Of a DNA stretch of 64,000 bases, positions 32,939-45,200 are shown one piece after another; position 1 is the first letter of the stretch, and every line of letters starts with the position of its first letter. The DNA lies in the NCBI RefSeq assembly GCF_026745355.1, contig NC_079203.1, forward strand, positions 44,558,081 through 44,622,080, in the 5' to 3' direction. The translations under genes were made by a program, and so were the position numbers. Below the pieces are notes generated by a model that was given only the letters and a program-made list of their open reading frames with translations, made no database searches and was not told the DNA's origin. The DNA comes from Beta vulgaris subsp. vulgaris. Lineage: Eukaryota; Streptophyta; Magnoliopsida; Caryophyllales; Amaranthaceae.

Positions 32939-35900
32939 CTTTTTCTTTTTCTGTTTTTTTTTTTTGGTTGACAACGTGGAAATCGTAAAAAAACAACAAA
33001 ACAGAAAAAAACAGAAAAGAAAATCAAGAGACGAAGAGTGGAACCCCCATATTCCTACATCGCTGCTAAGTTGTGGGCAGGGGCCACATCCACACGAGCA
33101 ACTTTCAGAATCCTACAGTAATCGAAGACGGTGGCAAGGTGGTGAATATCCTTAACTATGTGTGTGACTGACAAAGCTGGTCTTATCTTCCCGGCTAGAT
33201 ATTTCACCAGTAGTTCGGAGTCGGTATATATGATGATGTTTCCCACGGCGCAGGATTTCGCCCACTGGATGGCCGTTAGGCAAGCCATAGCCTCCGCTTG
33301 CACCGCCGAAGTTATCCACAAAAGTAAAGCCTGACTCGCATCAGAAGTATGGGTATGGCACTCCGCCACCCAGGCCGCTACTGCTCTGTGAGTATGCTTA
33401 TCCTAGGCCCCATCTATCCGGATCACAAGGGGGTCAGGGCAGGAGAGATCCCTACCAAGCTGGGCATACAGGAAACCTGGCGGGGGACCCCAAGGGGGTG
33501 ATCGGGTGGTGCCCATTTTGGTCCTCCTGGGAGAACGTCATATACTGGCTTTGTCCAAGATCAAAATGCATTTTGAACACTTCCTTAGTGGCCCGAATGC
33601 GTCTAAACAGCTGACCATTACGAGTCAGCCATATCGCCCATAGTGTACCCACAAAGACAGGTAAAAGCGGCCCCTGAATCCCTTCAGATTTCCATAAGTG
33701 GAGGATCTTACTTTCCAGCCAATGCGCAAAGGGGCCTTCCGGAGGGGTCTCGAAGACAAATGGCGTGACAGATGAAACCCAAACTTCCAGGGCAAGGGGA
33801 CAAGTCAAAAAGATGTGGCGGGTATCTTCAAGGTCCTCCAGGCAAATAGAACAGCTTGAGAGGTCCCGAGACCCCTATGCCGGAGGTTATCAGCTGACGC
33901 AATGCTATTGCGTCTTAATTTCCAAAGGAAAATTTTCCATTTTGGCATGATTTTCAAGTTCCACAGAGTACGGAAGAATGGACTCTGCTGATGGCTTGTC
34001 ATGCTACACATATCATTTTGTTGGGATAGTAAAATAACATCATAACCTGTTTTTGTCGAATAATCACCGGATGCAGTATAAGGCCAATATCGGAAGTCTG
34101 TTGTGCCAGTATGCTTCGGGAGTTCCATCTCCAGAATTGCACGGGCGCTAGAGGGGACAAACAGGCTAAAAATCTTTGTCACATTCCACTCCCGAGTCTG
34201 AGGGCACACGAGGTCAGCAACATGAAGTGAAGCCACCTCCTTGATAGGAATCTCGTCACGACAAAGGGGGGGCCTACCCTGTACCCAGTTGTGAGAGATT
34301 ACTTTAACAGTTTTACCATCACCAACTTTCCAAGGGCTATGTTTCGTCAGAGTTTGGAAGGCATGTCGAAGGCTTTGCTCACCCTATGATACCATAGTAC
34401 GATTATGATGCCACTGATTGTAGATGGAGGTACCTCTAGCAAAAGCTTTTGTCACTAATAGTTGCATGTGGTGCATAATACGCCAAGCTTTTTTCATCAG
34501 TAGAGCATCATTTATAGTCCGAATATTGCGAACTCCATGCCCTCCCCTCCCCTTTGGGATATGAATGATGGCTTTCCGACACCAGTGGAGGCCGTGACCA
34601 GTATGGTCCTTCCATAAGAAACGGGCGAGCATGCTATCAATTTTATTTGATATGGTTGTTGGGATGCGAAAGATCGTTAAATGGTGCAGAAGAGAAGCAA
34701 CCAAAATCGAATTGATAATTATAACTTTAGTAGCTTGGCTTAACGACCGATGATTCCATTGCGAGATTTTCTTAGAAACCAGATCCAGGAGCGGAGTGAA
34801 GTGTTTAACTTTTGAATCCTGAATATCCACTGACGTCCCCAAATATACCCCCAAAGAACATTTTGATTCCATCCTCAGTATTGATTTCAGGCTATTTTGG
34901 GTTTCCATAGGCGTGTTAGGACTGAACTTGATGAATGATTTTTGCAAGTTCAAAAGCTGACCAGAGATAGAACAAAAGCGGTCAATCACATTTTTTAAGC
35001 CGGTGCATGCCGTCTCTGAGGCTTTGAAAAAGAAGAGCGAGTCATCTGCAAAGAAAAGGTGGGAAATAGTAGGACCTTGCTTACGTAGCTTGATTCCTTG
35101 AAAGCGACGAATATCCACTGCCAGTGAGTCATACGAGAAAAGATATCCATGCAGAAGAGAAATAGATAAGGAGATAAAGGGTCACCTTGACGCAAACCAC
35201 ATTGAGGAGAAAAATGTTTCGAGGCTCCACCATTGATTAGAATGCGGTAAGACACAGTTGAAATACATTGTTGGATAAGGTTAATCCAAATATCGGGGAA
35301 ACCGTAAGCCTTTAATACTTTTAACAAAAAAAGCCAACTGACACGATCATAAGCTTTATTCATATCCAACTCGAGAGCGGCCAGGTAACGAGATCCAGAA
35401 CGTTGCTTATTAATAATATGAAGTGTTTCATGAAAGAGCAATTTACTATCATCCATTTGGCTCCCCAGGATAAAAGCATTTTGGTAATGATCTATGAGCT
35501 TTGGGAGTAGAGGCTTCATACGATTAACCATGCATTTAGAGATGCACTTATAAACCACATTACATAGACAGATCGGGCGAAGGTGGTTTACCTCTTCCGG
35601 GGGGTCTTGCTTAGGGATCAGAATTAAGAGCGACTGGTTCCATTCCTTCAACATATGACCATTCTCAAAAAATCGATTGACAGCACGGATAATCTGACTA
35701 CCCACCGAAGACCAGTAGTACTTAAAGAACGAAGCTGGAAATCCATCCAAGCCCGGCGATTTATCGTTATGGATGTCGAACAGAGCCGTTTGAATTTCCA
35801 TATCGGAAAACGGGGCCACAAGTAGTGCCTTATCTGTCGGTGTGAGGGTTGGGAGGTTCAGCTCTCGAAGAGCTAATGCAATTCGCTCACTACGATCAGC

Positions 35901-37975
35901 ATCATCCGGGCTAGGAGCAGGGAGGGCTAGGTAAAGGTCCTAAAAATGATCCGTGATCAGGTCTTCAATTTCCTTCGGGTCATCAACCCATTGACCATTG
36001 GAACTACGAATCATGAAAATATTGTTTTTACATTTTCGAGGCTTGATACGGTGAAACAAGATTGATGAGTGGCAGTCCCCGAGCTTGGTATGCAGATCTT
36101 TAGTTTGTTGCTGCCAGTAGGGGTGTAAGTTATTTGGTTAAAAACCGAAAACCAAACCAAACCAAACCGAATAAGTAATTTGGTTTGGTTTTTTTTGAAA
36201 TTCGGTTTGGTTTGGATTCAAAAAAAAAAAAAATTGGTTTTTCGGTTTGGATCGGTTTTGGTTTTGGAAAACCGAAAAAACCAAAAAAACCGAAAAGATA
36301 AGCTGGACCAGTAGGCCCAGTCCCCACGCCTAAACTCAAGATTCAAGCCCAGCCCACTTTTGAGTTTTGAATCCTAACTCCTAAACTAAACCAGTAAACC
36401 CTAGGACACTCTCCTCTCCTATCCTCTCCTCTCCTCTCCCTGAGTCCTGACGGCTGACTCACGCGGCAGAAACCTCCACGCGGCAGCGGCACGCTGGCAC
36501 GCACGCCGTTTCAATCTCTTTCTCTCTCTCCTCTCGCCGGTTGCGCACGCCATTTCTACCTCTTTTTCTCTCTCCTCTCGCCGGTTGAAGTGTTGAAGAG
36601 GTTTAAGAAGATTTCAGATCAGGTATTTTAATATATGTGTATTTTTTTTGTTTATTCTTTTTAATATTAGTTACGAAATTAGATCATTAATCTCTGTTTC
36701 TTTTTGTGTATTTTTTCTAATATTAATTGCGAAAATACAAAAATATTGTCACTTTAAATGCTGCCATTGATCTTTTTAATTTTTTTTTGCGAAAATATAT
36801 CATTGTCTTGAACAATCTGTGTTCACTACTTTAATTTACTTCTATGATGATGGGAAAAAAATGGAGAAGCAGATGCCTTAATTATGCCTTAATTAGCATC
36901 CACTAAAATTATTCGGACTTCTAACTGAATTGAATGAAAATTTATTGTTAATTTGTTTGGATATGCGTATGCAGATTCATTGATACGAAAATATAAAATA
37001 TTAGTTCAGTATATGCTTTGAACTGTTATTAGTACTTTAGTAGTGTAAATGTCAATATATTGTCTCTTAAATTAGTAGTGTAAATTAGTAGTGCAAAATT
37101 AGTTACGAAAATAGGAAATTGATATCACTGTTATTTTTGTAGAATCATATGGTTTGGATTTAATTTCATTACGGTTTGGTTTGGATTTTGGAATATGAAA
37201 AGAATATGGTCTGGTTTGGTTTGGATTTTGAAAGATAAAAAAAATCGGTTTGGTTTGGTTTGGTTTGGTTTTTGGTTTCATATTTTGGTTTGGTTTGGTT
37301 TGGATTGAGTCGAATTTCGGTTTGGATTTGGTTTGGAAATTTCAAAACCGAATTTATTTCGGTTTGGTTTGGTTTTGACCTAAAACCAAACCAAAAACCG
37401 AACTTACACCCCTAGCTGCCAGTAGGCGTAAGCAAGGGAAGCTTCGGACATAATATCCTTTCGAAAACCCATGGCACTGATCCCCTGAGAAAGGGTTTCA
37501 ATATGGGAAATTCTGGAGGCTAGGGAAGAAGTAATGGAGTTCCAATTTACGCCCCAAAACAACTTATGGTCCAAACACCAGGTTTGAAGTCTTTTACGGA
37601 TAATGGATAGCTTCCGGGAGAGGGAGTACATAGGGGAGCCTACAATATGAAGGTTGAGACCACTTTGCACAATATTCCGCACATCCGGAAAAGATAAACA
37701 CCAAGTTTCCACTTGGTAAGGCCGAAAGGAGGACACGGCAGGGGCCGAGGTTTTCAACATTATAGGGGCGTGATCCGACGAAGTGATCGGAAAGTTATAC
37801 ACAGTAGAATTAGGGAATTCCTCCAACCAGGCTGGGGACGCATAAGCACTGTCGAGCCTTTCCATAATTAGTTCATCATTATCTCGGTTATTGGTCCAAG
37901 TGAACCTAGGCCCTTGAGAAAGGAACATCTTGTAGGTTTAAAGAGTGAATCCACGTATTAAACTCCTCCCAACCC
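32939..37975 (-). pseudogene. LINE B: long but broken ORF2 (endonuclease part, RT, zinc knuckle, RNase H)
   Basis: Reading down the minus strand: 37975-37423 is the C-terminal half of an AP-endonuclease domain (GWEEFNTWIHSLNLQ, then PRFTWTNNRDND and SSDHAPIML); 36109-34384 is reverse transcriptase, with NDKSPGLDGFPASFFK, LDMNKAYDRV (motif A), CGLRQGDPLSPYLF (motif B) and FFADDSLFFF (catalytic motif C); 34380-33452 is the linker and zinc-knuckle region; 33369-33055 is RNase H (QAEAMACLTAIQWAKS, YTDSELLVKYL). An A-rich tail ends it near 32939. Damage: a frameshift at about 37930, a frameshift between RT motifs B and C at about 35115, an in-frame stop after TMVS at 34384, one after a DHF string at about 35940, and a hAT-type insertion at 36118-37414. 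The endonuclease N-terminus is missing. No flanking duplication was found. Confidence 0.88.
36118..37414. mobile_element. hAT-type non-autonomous element inside LINE B
   Basis: Flanked by the 8-bp duplication GCTGCCAG (36110-36117 and 37415-37422). The tips are perfectly inverted: TAGGGGTGTAAGTT and AACTTACACCCCTA. Both subterminal regions are dense in GGTTTGGTTTGG and its complement, the clustered short motifs to which a hAT transposase would bind. No transposase frame. Removing it restores continuity of the LINE reading (AYAYWQ across the junction). Confidence 0.92.
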
Positions 37976-39475
37976 CTAATAAACGTGGCACCCCCAAGCC
38001 ATATCTGATATCGCTTTCAAAATTGCGTAAGCTTCTGCTTGTTCTGCTGAATTGGCAAAGATTTTCGTTGCTGATTCCTCTTTTGGGTCTTTGTTAAGGT
38101 TCTTCCAAGCTATTGCTGCTTGCCACTTGCTTGAACGTATATTCTTCTTCCATGCGCCATCTACCACTATTGTTTGAATGTTAAGAGTATGCTTGTCCCC
38201 TATTGTCCATTCTAACACCCGGGGCCCAACGTCTTCCCTAATCATGCTCCGCGAACCTGTTATATCTTTGGTATCTCTTTTCTCTCTTCTAGGCTAGGGC
38301 CGTCTCGTACAATTTAGGGGCCCTGTGCTCAATTAAATTATGAGACCCTAAAAGTTGAAAAAAATATACTAAAATATCGTAGGTCAAATTTTCATACCAC
38401 TAATAAAAGTTGTTATTGTTTTCCAAACAAAATTTAACATATACTCTATACAAATTCTACTTGAAAATTCAGCATATACTACATCTAAATTTGTTAAAAA
38501 TTATATAGGACATTCAAAACCAATCAAACTAACAAAACTTACCCTAAAAAACAACAACACCAACAAATTCATAATTAAAGTATAAAAGCAGAACCACAAT
38601 ACCTCCAACAATTCGACATATTACACAATAACAGTAAAAAAAATTAAATGACAAAAAATTAAAATTAAGAAATTACCTTCAATTTTCATGTGTTAGAAGA
38701 AGCCAAAACTATAGAACATTAGCCAATTTCTTAGAAAACTAGAGAAGATAGGAGACGAAGAGTTGGGTTTTGGAAATTGGTTGCTCATGGATTAAAAAAT
38801 ATCGAATTACTTCAAATTTATAATATGGAAATTCCAACATAATATCCAATTTATCGGGTATTGCAGAAGCATTATGCATGTAAATTAGAGATATTAGAAA
38901 ATGTGTAATATTGGACATCAACTAAGATATGAAAATTGGAGAAGAATGAGAAGAACTTCTGTTGCCTTAGAATTTTCAAGGATGGGAAATTATTCCCAAC
39001 TAAAAATGATCTTGTAGAAGCATTGAAGATAAGGGTGGGCACACACACCAAATGATCTTGTTGACTAGCTTCAAGTACTGCCAATGGCGTTAGAACTCTT
39101 CTTGACTACCTTCATGTAAGAAGATTGGAAGACGGAGGAAACGAAGAGTCAGAGAGTTTTGGGAAGGTGGGAGGAATATGTCACGCGTGCAGTTGCTTTT
39201 CTTCTTTAAGTTTTTTTTTTTTTTACTTTAGGCAAACAAAATACAATTGGGCCTTTATATTTTGGGGGCCCTGTGCAGTTGCTCACCCTGCATAGGGCCT
39301 TAGCCGGGCCTGCTTCTAGCTCTACAGGAGTGATCTCTGATAATGGCCAAGATTCTCTCAGGGTTAGTGGACGCTCCCTTGAAAATAACTTCATTTCTGT
39401 GAACCCAGATGCCCCAGAGAGTGGAGATGAAATCGATCTCCATTCCTTTACCCTTGATAACAAATATTAGTATAT
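37976..39475 (-). pseudogene. LINE A: remnant interrupted by LINE B and a hAT-type element
   Basis: Minus-strand fragments on both sides of the element at 38295-39312 read in one direction. 39475-39321 gives the linker before the RNase H (FISTLWGIWVHRNEVIFKGA, ERILAIIRDHSCRA). 38285-37976 gives the first half of an RNase H-like domain (IQTIVVDGAWKK, WQAAIAWKN, AEQAEAYAILKAISDMAW). It stops abruptly where LINE B begins. The rest of its RNase H is not found beyond LINE B's tail, so a deletion accompanied or followed the second insertion. Confidence 0.8.
38295..39312. mobile_element. hAT-type non-autonomous element inside LINE A
   Basis: CTTCTAG(G)C flanks both sides (38286-38294 and 39313-39320, a one-base difference). 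The tips TAGGGCCGTCTC and, on the other strand, CAGGCCCGGCTA are imperfectly inverted, and GGGGCCCTGTGC lies near each end. The interior is AT-rich with no convincing coding frame. Confidence 0.75.
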
Positions 39476-39514
39476 GACCTTTGTTTTATTCTTAAACTAT
39501 AATATAATGACTAA

Positions 39515-39626
39515 GGGCCTATTCTTCCCAACTTATTTTCAGTTCAGTTCGATTCAATTCAATACTTTTACTCTCACATATCACTATTCAGTTCAGTTCA
39601 GTTGTTATGCCGAAAAGAACAGGCCC
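39515..39626. repeat. TTCAG-rich Tourist-like MITE, copy 3, with TAA duplication
   Basis: TAA at 39512-39514 and 39627-39629. Ends GGGCCTATTCTTCCC and CGAAAAGAACAGGCCC are inverted. Shortest and cleanest copy (112 bp) of the family. Confidence 0.85.
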
Positions 39627-39679
39627 TAACTAATTTAGCTATATTCTCTTGACAACGATGTACTTGTTAATATGTTCAG

Positions 39680-40816
39680 ATGGTTGGTTGGTCGACGCTT
39701 CCATATGATGTCCTTGGCAAAATTGCACTGAAGTTGAACACAATTGAAGATTTTATATATTTCTCTGCAGTATGTCGTTCATGGAATCATTCTTCTCCGC
39801 TAATTAAGCCCATGTTTAATGCCATAACAATGATGCCATGGGTTCTGCTACCATAGGACACAGAAAATAACCCTTGTTATATTAGAAATCTCAATCTCAG
39901 TAACTATAAGTGTTACCCACTAAAACTTCCTCATATGTTTGGGGTGCGGTGTTGGGGTTCGCATTATGGTTGGGTTGTCGTGCAGACTCGTGATTTAGAG
40001 ATAGAGCTATAAAACCCATTAACCAATGATCGAATAACTACATTACCATCTATACGAACCTTGCCAAACCAACCAGAAGAATATGCTGATTGGGAAATTG
40101 AAGAAAGATGGATTTGGAAATATTTTGTGCAAAATTTTCTTGTACTAAAAATGCCTTCAAGTGACCAGTCTATCCATGCTGATGGTAGTGACTTAGTTAT
40201 TGCGGCAATATATGGTGAACTACATTTCTTGGCTCTTGCTCGCCCTAGTGACCAAGCATGGGTAACGATAGATACGGACATTGCAAGTATCGTATGTTTG
40301 AAGGACTTAATTTTGATTTTGAAACTTGATTATTCGCTTAGGTACTGTGATATTAAACAGATTGAGGACTTTGAAGCTGTGAAGGTAATGCAGTATTTGC
40401 CTCCTCCTCCTATGGACGGCTTTTTTCGTAACAAATTTATTGATTACGATAACAGTTATTTGGTAGAATTGGGTGGTGACCTTGTTATGGTTATACGACA
40501 TAAGACCCTAATACATGATTTGCATTTGGATGGCTATGTGTATGTTCGCGATTATTACACCGAGTGCTTTGAGGTTTTTAGGCTTAACTACAAGTCTAAA
40601 AAGTGGGTGGAAGTTAAAGATTTGGGCAACTTTATAATATTTCTGGGACTTGGTTGTAATATAGCTATACCTACTTCATCATCGACCAATTGGAAACGAA
40701 ACTACATACTTCAGATGTTTGCCCTCCTATATTCTATGTGCCTAAGCTTTCTATATTTGATTGCTAGTCTTTGCTATCACACATTTTATCATGAAAGGGA
40801 TTATGTACTAAAATAA
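39680..40816 (+). pseudogene. F-box / DUF295 (KIB1-like) gene with two premature stops
   Basis: One uninterrupted frame of 379 codons runs from ATG 39680 except for two in-frame stops, TAG at 39854 and TAA at 40010. The first 58 residues carry an F-box motif (WSTLPYDVLGKIALKL, FSAVCRSWNHSSP). The rest matches the DUF295 type of C-terminus (DLVMVIRH near residue 265, CFEVFRLNYKSKKWVEVKDL near 290-310). Intact members serve as substrate receptors of SCF ubiquitin ligases. Near 40700 the homology seems to switch frame (the +2 frame gives DVCPPIFYVPKLSIFDC), suggesting a further frameshift. Either a pseudogene or one that needs readthrough; I favour pseudogene. Confidence 0.75.
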
Positions 40817-40829
40817 CAATTATATTGTA

Positions 40830-42220
40830 TCGACATTTATTGGTTAACATAAATTACTTGATGTCAATTGTCAACTGTGACAACTGACAATAATATCTCT
40901 AGCAATATATTTGTTTCTTTATTGCTATCTATTATATATGTACAAATCTATGTTTACCATTTGTTGGAGTAAATATGTTTTGTTAATGGTAGATTAAGGA
41001 TGGCGACTTCTAGTTGCCTTCTTTCCAAAGTGTGTTTCGGATCGAGTGCATAAGCACATAACAAGGATAATTAGATTCCATATTCATTTTATATATATAT
41101 ATATATAATGATACCGCTAACTTCCTATCATATTATAATTTCAATTAAATATATGAATTTTTCTAACCTATGCCACGAAGCATAAGTTAAGAATTTCAAG
41201 ATTATTCAACCAATATCGAAAATAAAATTAATTAAGAGAATAATCAACATGCCATTATTCATAACTAATTTGTTATATGCTCATTATAAACAACGGTAAT
41301 TTAAATAAAAACGTCTTTGAGTGAATAACCATTGCTCATCATGAAAGAACTATATAAAACAATTGGACTCCTCATCTAAGAAAGAGTTTGTCTTGTAAGA
41401 GACCGCCTACTTTTAAATTAAAATTAGGCAATCGTAAGCCCACTACTAAAAAGAGAATTAGCCCAATAGTGACTAGTTTAATTTCTTTCGGTGACTAGTT
41501 TAATCCATTTAGTTGCTAGGTCACTTTTATATTAAAATTAGACCATCTGTTTTAATAATTTTTATCTAAGAAAACATTTCTACAAGACGGAAGCGTAATT
41601 ACATTATTAAGATGTAGTAAAAATTATAAAGGGTACAAATAAAAAACCACTTCCTCACTAAATCTTCACCCTTCATGGCTTCATTCCTTCATTTGTTATA
41701 TATTATACTTTTTTTCCTTGAAGGGGTCCTATATTACTTGCTAGTTGCTCCATGTATTTTTGGTATGTCTATTCTGTCCACTTTTTCTCCAAAGATTAAG
41801 TCTCAACTCATTCATACACTCCTTTATGTCCGCCTAACTCTATTATATATGGAAATTCTTGAGAAATTTGATGTCCACCCTTTTTAACGAATACTTCATA
41901 TCCCTAACTAGAAAAGAAAATTACAATACCTAAACTATGTTAATTTTAAAATAGAAAAAAAAAAGGAAAATCGATCGATCGAACAAACTGCAAAGTAGTT
42001 ACCACTCATCTTTCAACTTCGCACGCATAGTGTGCGTGTAAGGCTAGTCCAAAAGAGTGTGATCAATGTGGCTGATTCTCATAATTTGTTGTCTTCCTGA
42101 ACAAAAGAAATGGCCTTCTTACCTTGAAACATTTCAAACTACTATAATTTCACAACCAACCTCCCATTTCATACTTGCCAAACATTAAGAAAAAAAGGCC
42201 CAAAACAAAATCAGCTTCCT
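40830..42220. other. Intergenic; one unassigned 70-codon frame
   Basis: AT-rich with a (TA)n tract at 41090-41107. A 70-codon frame at 41675-41887 would give a peptide rich in leucine and phenylalanine with two hydrophobic stretches. I recognise no family and do not call it. Confidence 0.35.
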
Positions 42221-42223
42221 ATT

Positions 42224-45200
42224 TCATACTTTATATTGGAAGGGCTTTGAGGTACGAAGAGCTTCACCAACTCCCTGTATTGACCCAACTGCTGCAGCCA
42301 AGGATACAAGCAAGCAAAGCATGCTAAGAAGTTGGAGTACGCACCACTTCATTGAAAACCGTTTGATCCTGGTTTTCGCGATGTGCATTTCGACTGGGAA
42401 ATACACGGTTAATGGCCAAAACCCGAGTGATCCAAGAAACGCAAGAATGTCATTGAAGAAGGGCATTGCCATTGCTAGTATGGTTGCTAAGATTACAAAC
42501 ATAGTTCTTCCACTTAGCCTAAGCAAGTTGAAACTGAAGATAGTTTTGTTGCCTATTTTGATGGGATATTCTCCTTTTACAAAGCTTGAGTTAGGCCATT
42601 TCGCGCTTGCCAATGACTCGAACTTTTTGTACACAGGCTGAGCAAACACCTAGCCCATCATCAGAGAAGAAACTCTAAGGTTCAAAATTTATATGTTTGT
42701 AATTGACAGAATGCTGATATTGATTAATACCTGATATGCACCTGCTAAGTGAATGACAATGAAGATGTTGGCCACGTCTACTAGCCAAAAAGGCTCGTAG
42801 AAGCCAGTTAACATGTTCCCTGGTGCATCATTCCCAAATGCAGCATAGCCTAAGCAACCACACATCAAGTAGAATGTTGTGGTTGTACATATTGATATAA
42901 CATTTGCCTTCTTCATCACCTCGTTCTCTGGTGGTGGTGATTTCAGTGTATCCTAAGGTAATTGTAAAACACACTAAATCAGGCAACCGTCTTAAAAGTT
43001 AGATAAAACAAAAATATAAGAAATGGAAGCGCAAATTTTGGTTTCAAATTTTGGTTTTTTTAAACCTCAAAAAGAAAATCGGCACAGATATACGAAAGGG
43101 CCCTTAGTTTTAACTACCTGTATATCAACAAGGACTTGAGAGAAAGTATAAGCAAATGCGATGTCTCCAAGAGCTCGGAACATCCTATATGTTTTATCAG
43201 CTGATGTTACATCTATACCCACCTCAACTCCTGTTAACGTTGATATCCCTCGTTGCCCTGCATATTAAATAAGATTATCAAAATTCTGGTGAAGAGAACG
43301 CACCTCCTCAATTACGAGGAATTAATTACCTGAGATGATCTTGGTAAGTGCAAGGCATACACCAATTAAGGAATACCCAAAGGACATAACGGCGGCAACA
43401 TTTGACAACCATGTTAGCTCATGAAAGTTTGGTATTTGAGACAAAAATATTTCAAATATTCCCAAACCAATCATATAAGGGTTATTGCTATATACGCAAT
43501 TAGAGGCGGTATGTCCATTTTTGTGGTAGCAATTGGACTTATGGACCGCCCTGAAATTATATCATTGAAGCATATACTTCAGCCTTTTGAATATTAGAAG
43601 TGAAAGGTTAAGCTAATCATAGAGTTTAGAAGGTCTTACACCATGCTTATGGATGCAGTGATTGTGTAACCAATTACCATTCCACTTAAGTTGATATATT
43701 GCACTATCCCACAAGCAATGCAGTTCAATCTGCCTAGTAACCAAAAACAAAAATACAGTGTTAATGCATCAGCAGGGAAAATATTAAGGATCACTCTTTT
43801 GTCCCACATCAGTATACAAAAGTTGATCAACTTTAACAGTCGGTAATTAGACATACGTGTGACCACTACTAATACTTTAATGATGTTATTTATGGTAATT
43901 ATACTAAGTTTCCACATGACCAGTGGCGGATCTATGATTTTTATATAGGGTGGGCCGAACTCATGACTTGATGCCTAGTATACTCGTGCTCCAACCACCT
44001 ACTCCACCATACCTATTTGCATTACTATCTCAGATAGGTTACTCATAGATATTTTGGATCATGGGGTGGGCCGAGATCCAGGTAGGCCACCCCCTAGATC
44101 AGCCTTTGCACATGACTATACTTTTCGTATACATTGATAAGAGTCGATCGTCAGAACTTATGAAGTTTGACTAAAAAGTCACTGTGTAAACTAATGTAAT
44201 ACGGAGGGAGTAATTGTTAAACACATATGTGTAATGAGAGTTGCTCAGTTTGTAATTGTGATATGCTTGATGCTTACAATAGTATAACGATTAATTACAT
44301 TGCAATTAGTAGTATACCTAGATTAGCTTGGACTTGATCCATGTACGTATAATTTCGCTTCCCGGTGACAGGATCAGGAGATCTGTAACAATCTGCAAGA
44401 AGATTTGAAGTATAAAGTGTAATGCCGGAAAATATAGCAATGGTTGCAGTTCCTCCTATCCATCCAAGCTGCGCTGTGGCCCATGCTAGTGAAAGAACTC
44501 CGGAACCAATAATTGCTGTTATAATGTGTGCACTTACAGTCCATACAGTTCCTATAAAAATGCAATTAGTAGGTTAAATTTACATCTATTGATGAAGATT
44601 GTATTTGTTTAGCACTAACGGCTCGTTTGGTAGTCGTCAATAAATTGCGGTAATGGGAATGAATTTTAAGTGTAAATTTATTAGGTAAGTACCCTTAAAA
44701 TCTCCATGAGGAGGCTTTTTTTCTCCATGGGCAAGCAATCTCACCCCTAAACTTGTGTTTTTGTCTCCAAGGGGAAGCAATTTTCATTACCACTCATTAC
44801 CACCTACAATGTGGTATTGGATGGGAATGAAAATTAAAGAAGGAAAGTGGACACTTTAGGATAAATTAGCATTACCATAGGAATGGACAATGATATTCTT
44901 CACAAATTTACACACAATTTCATTCTCATTACCACCGTTTATAACCAACTACCAAACGGGCCGTAATTGGCTTGATAAATGATAATGAAGATAAAAGGCC
45001 AACAGGAAATTACAAATGTGTCCCTATTATATCAAAATCCGCATATAATCATTAGAATTTATTATCCTTTGATGTGGATGTTATCTAGCGTAGTTGGTAA
45101 AATCTTGTGGTAGATTAGAGGTGACACCCAATCATTATGCTTAGCCATTCATTTACACCAAAAACGAAAAAACATCCTTCAATCTCTGTAAGGACACAGG

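Noticed and set aside
41675..41887. 70-codon hydrophobic frame
   Set aside because: Two hydrophobic stretches but no family, no promoter and no splice sites that extend it.
42224..42649. Possibility that the last permease exon is a separate short gene
   Set aside because: It starts right after a splice acceptor (CTAG) and joins in phase with the exon at 42731-42952, as in the paralogue.
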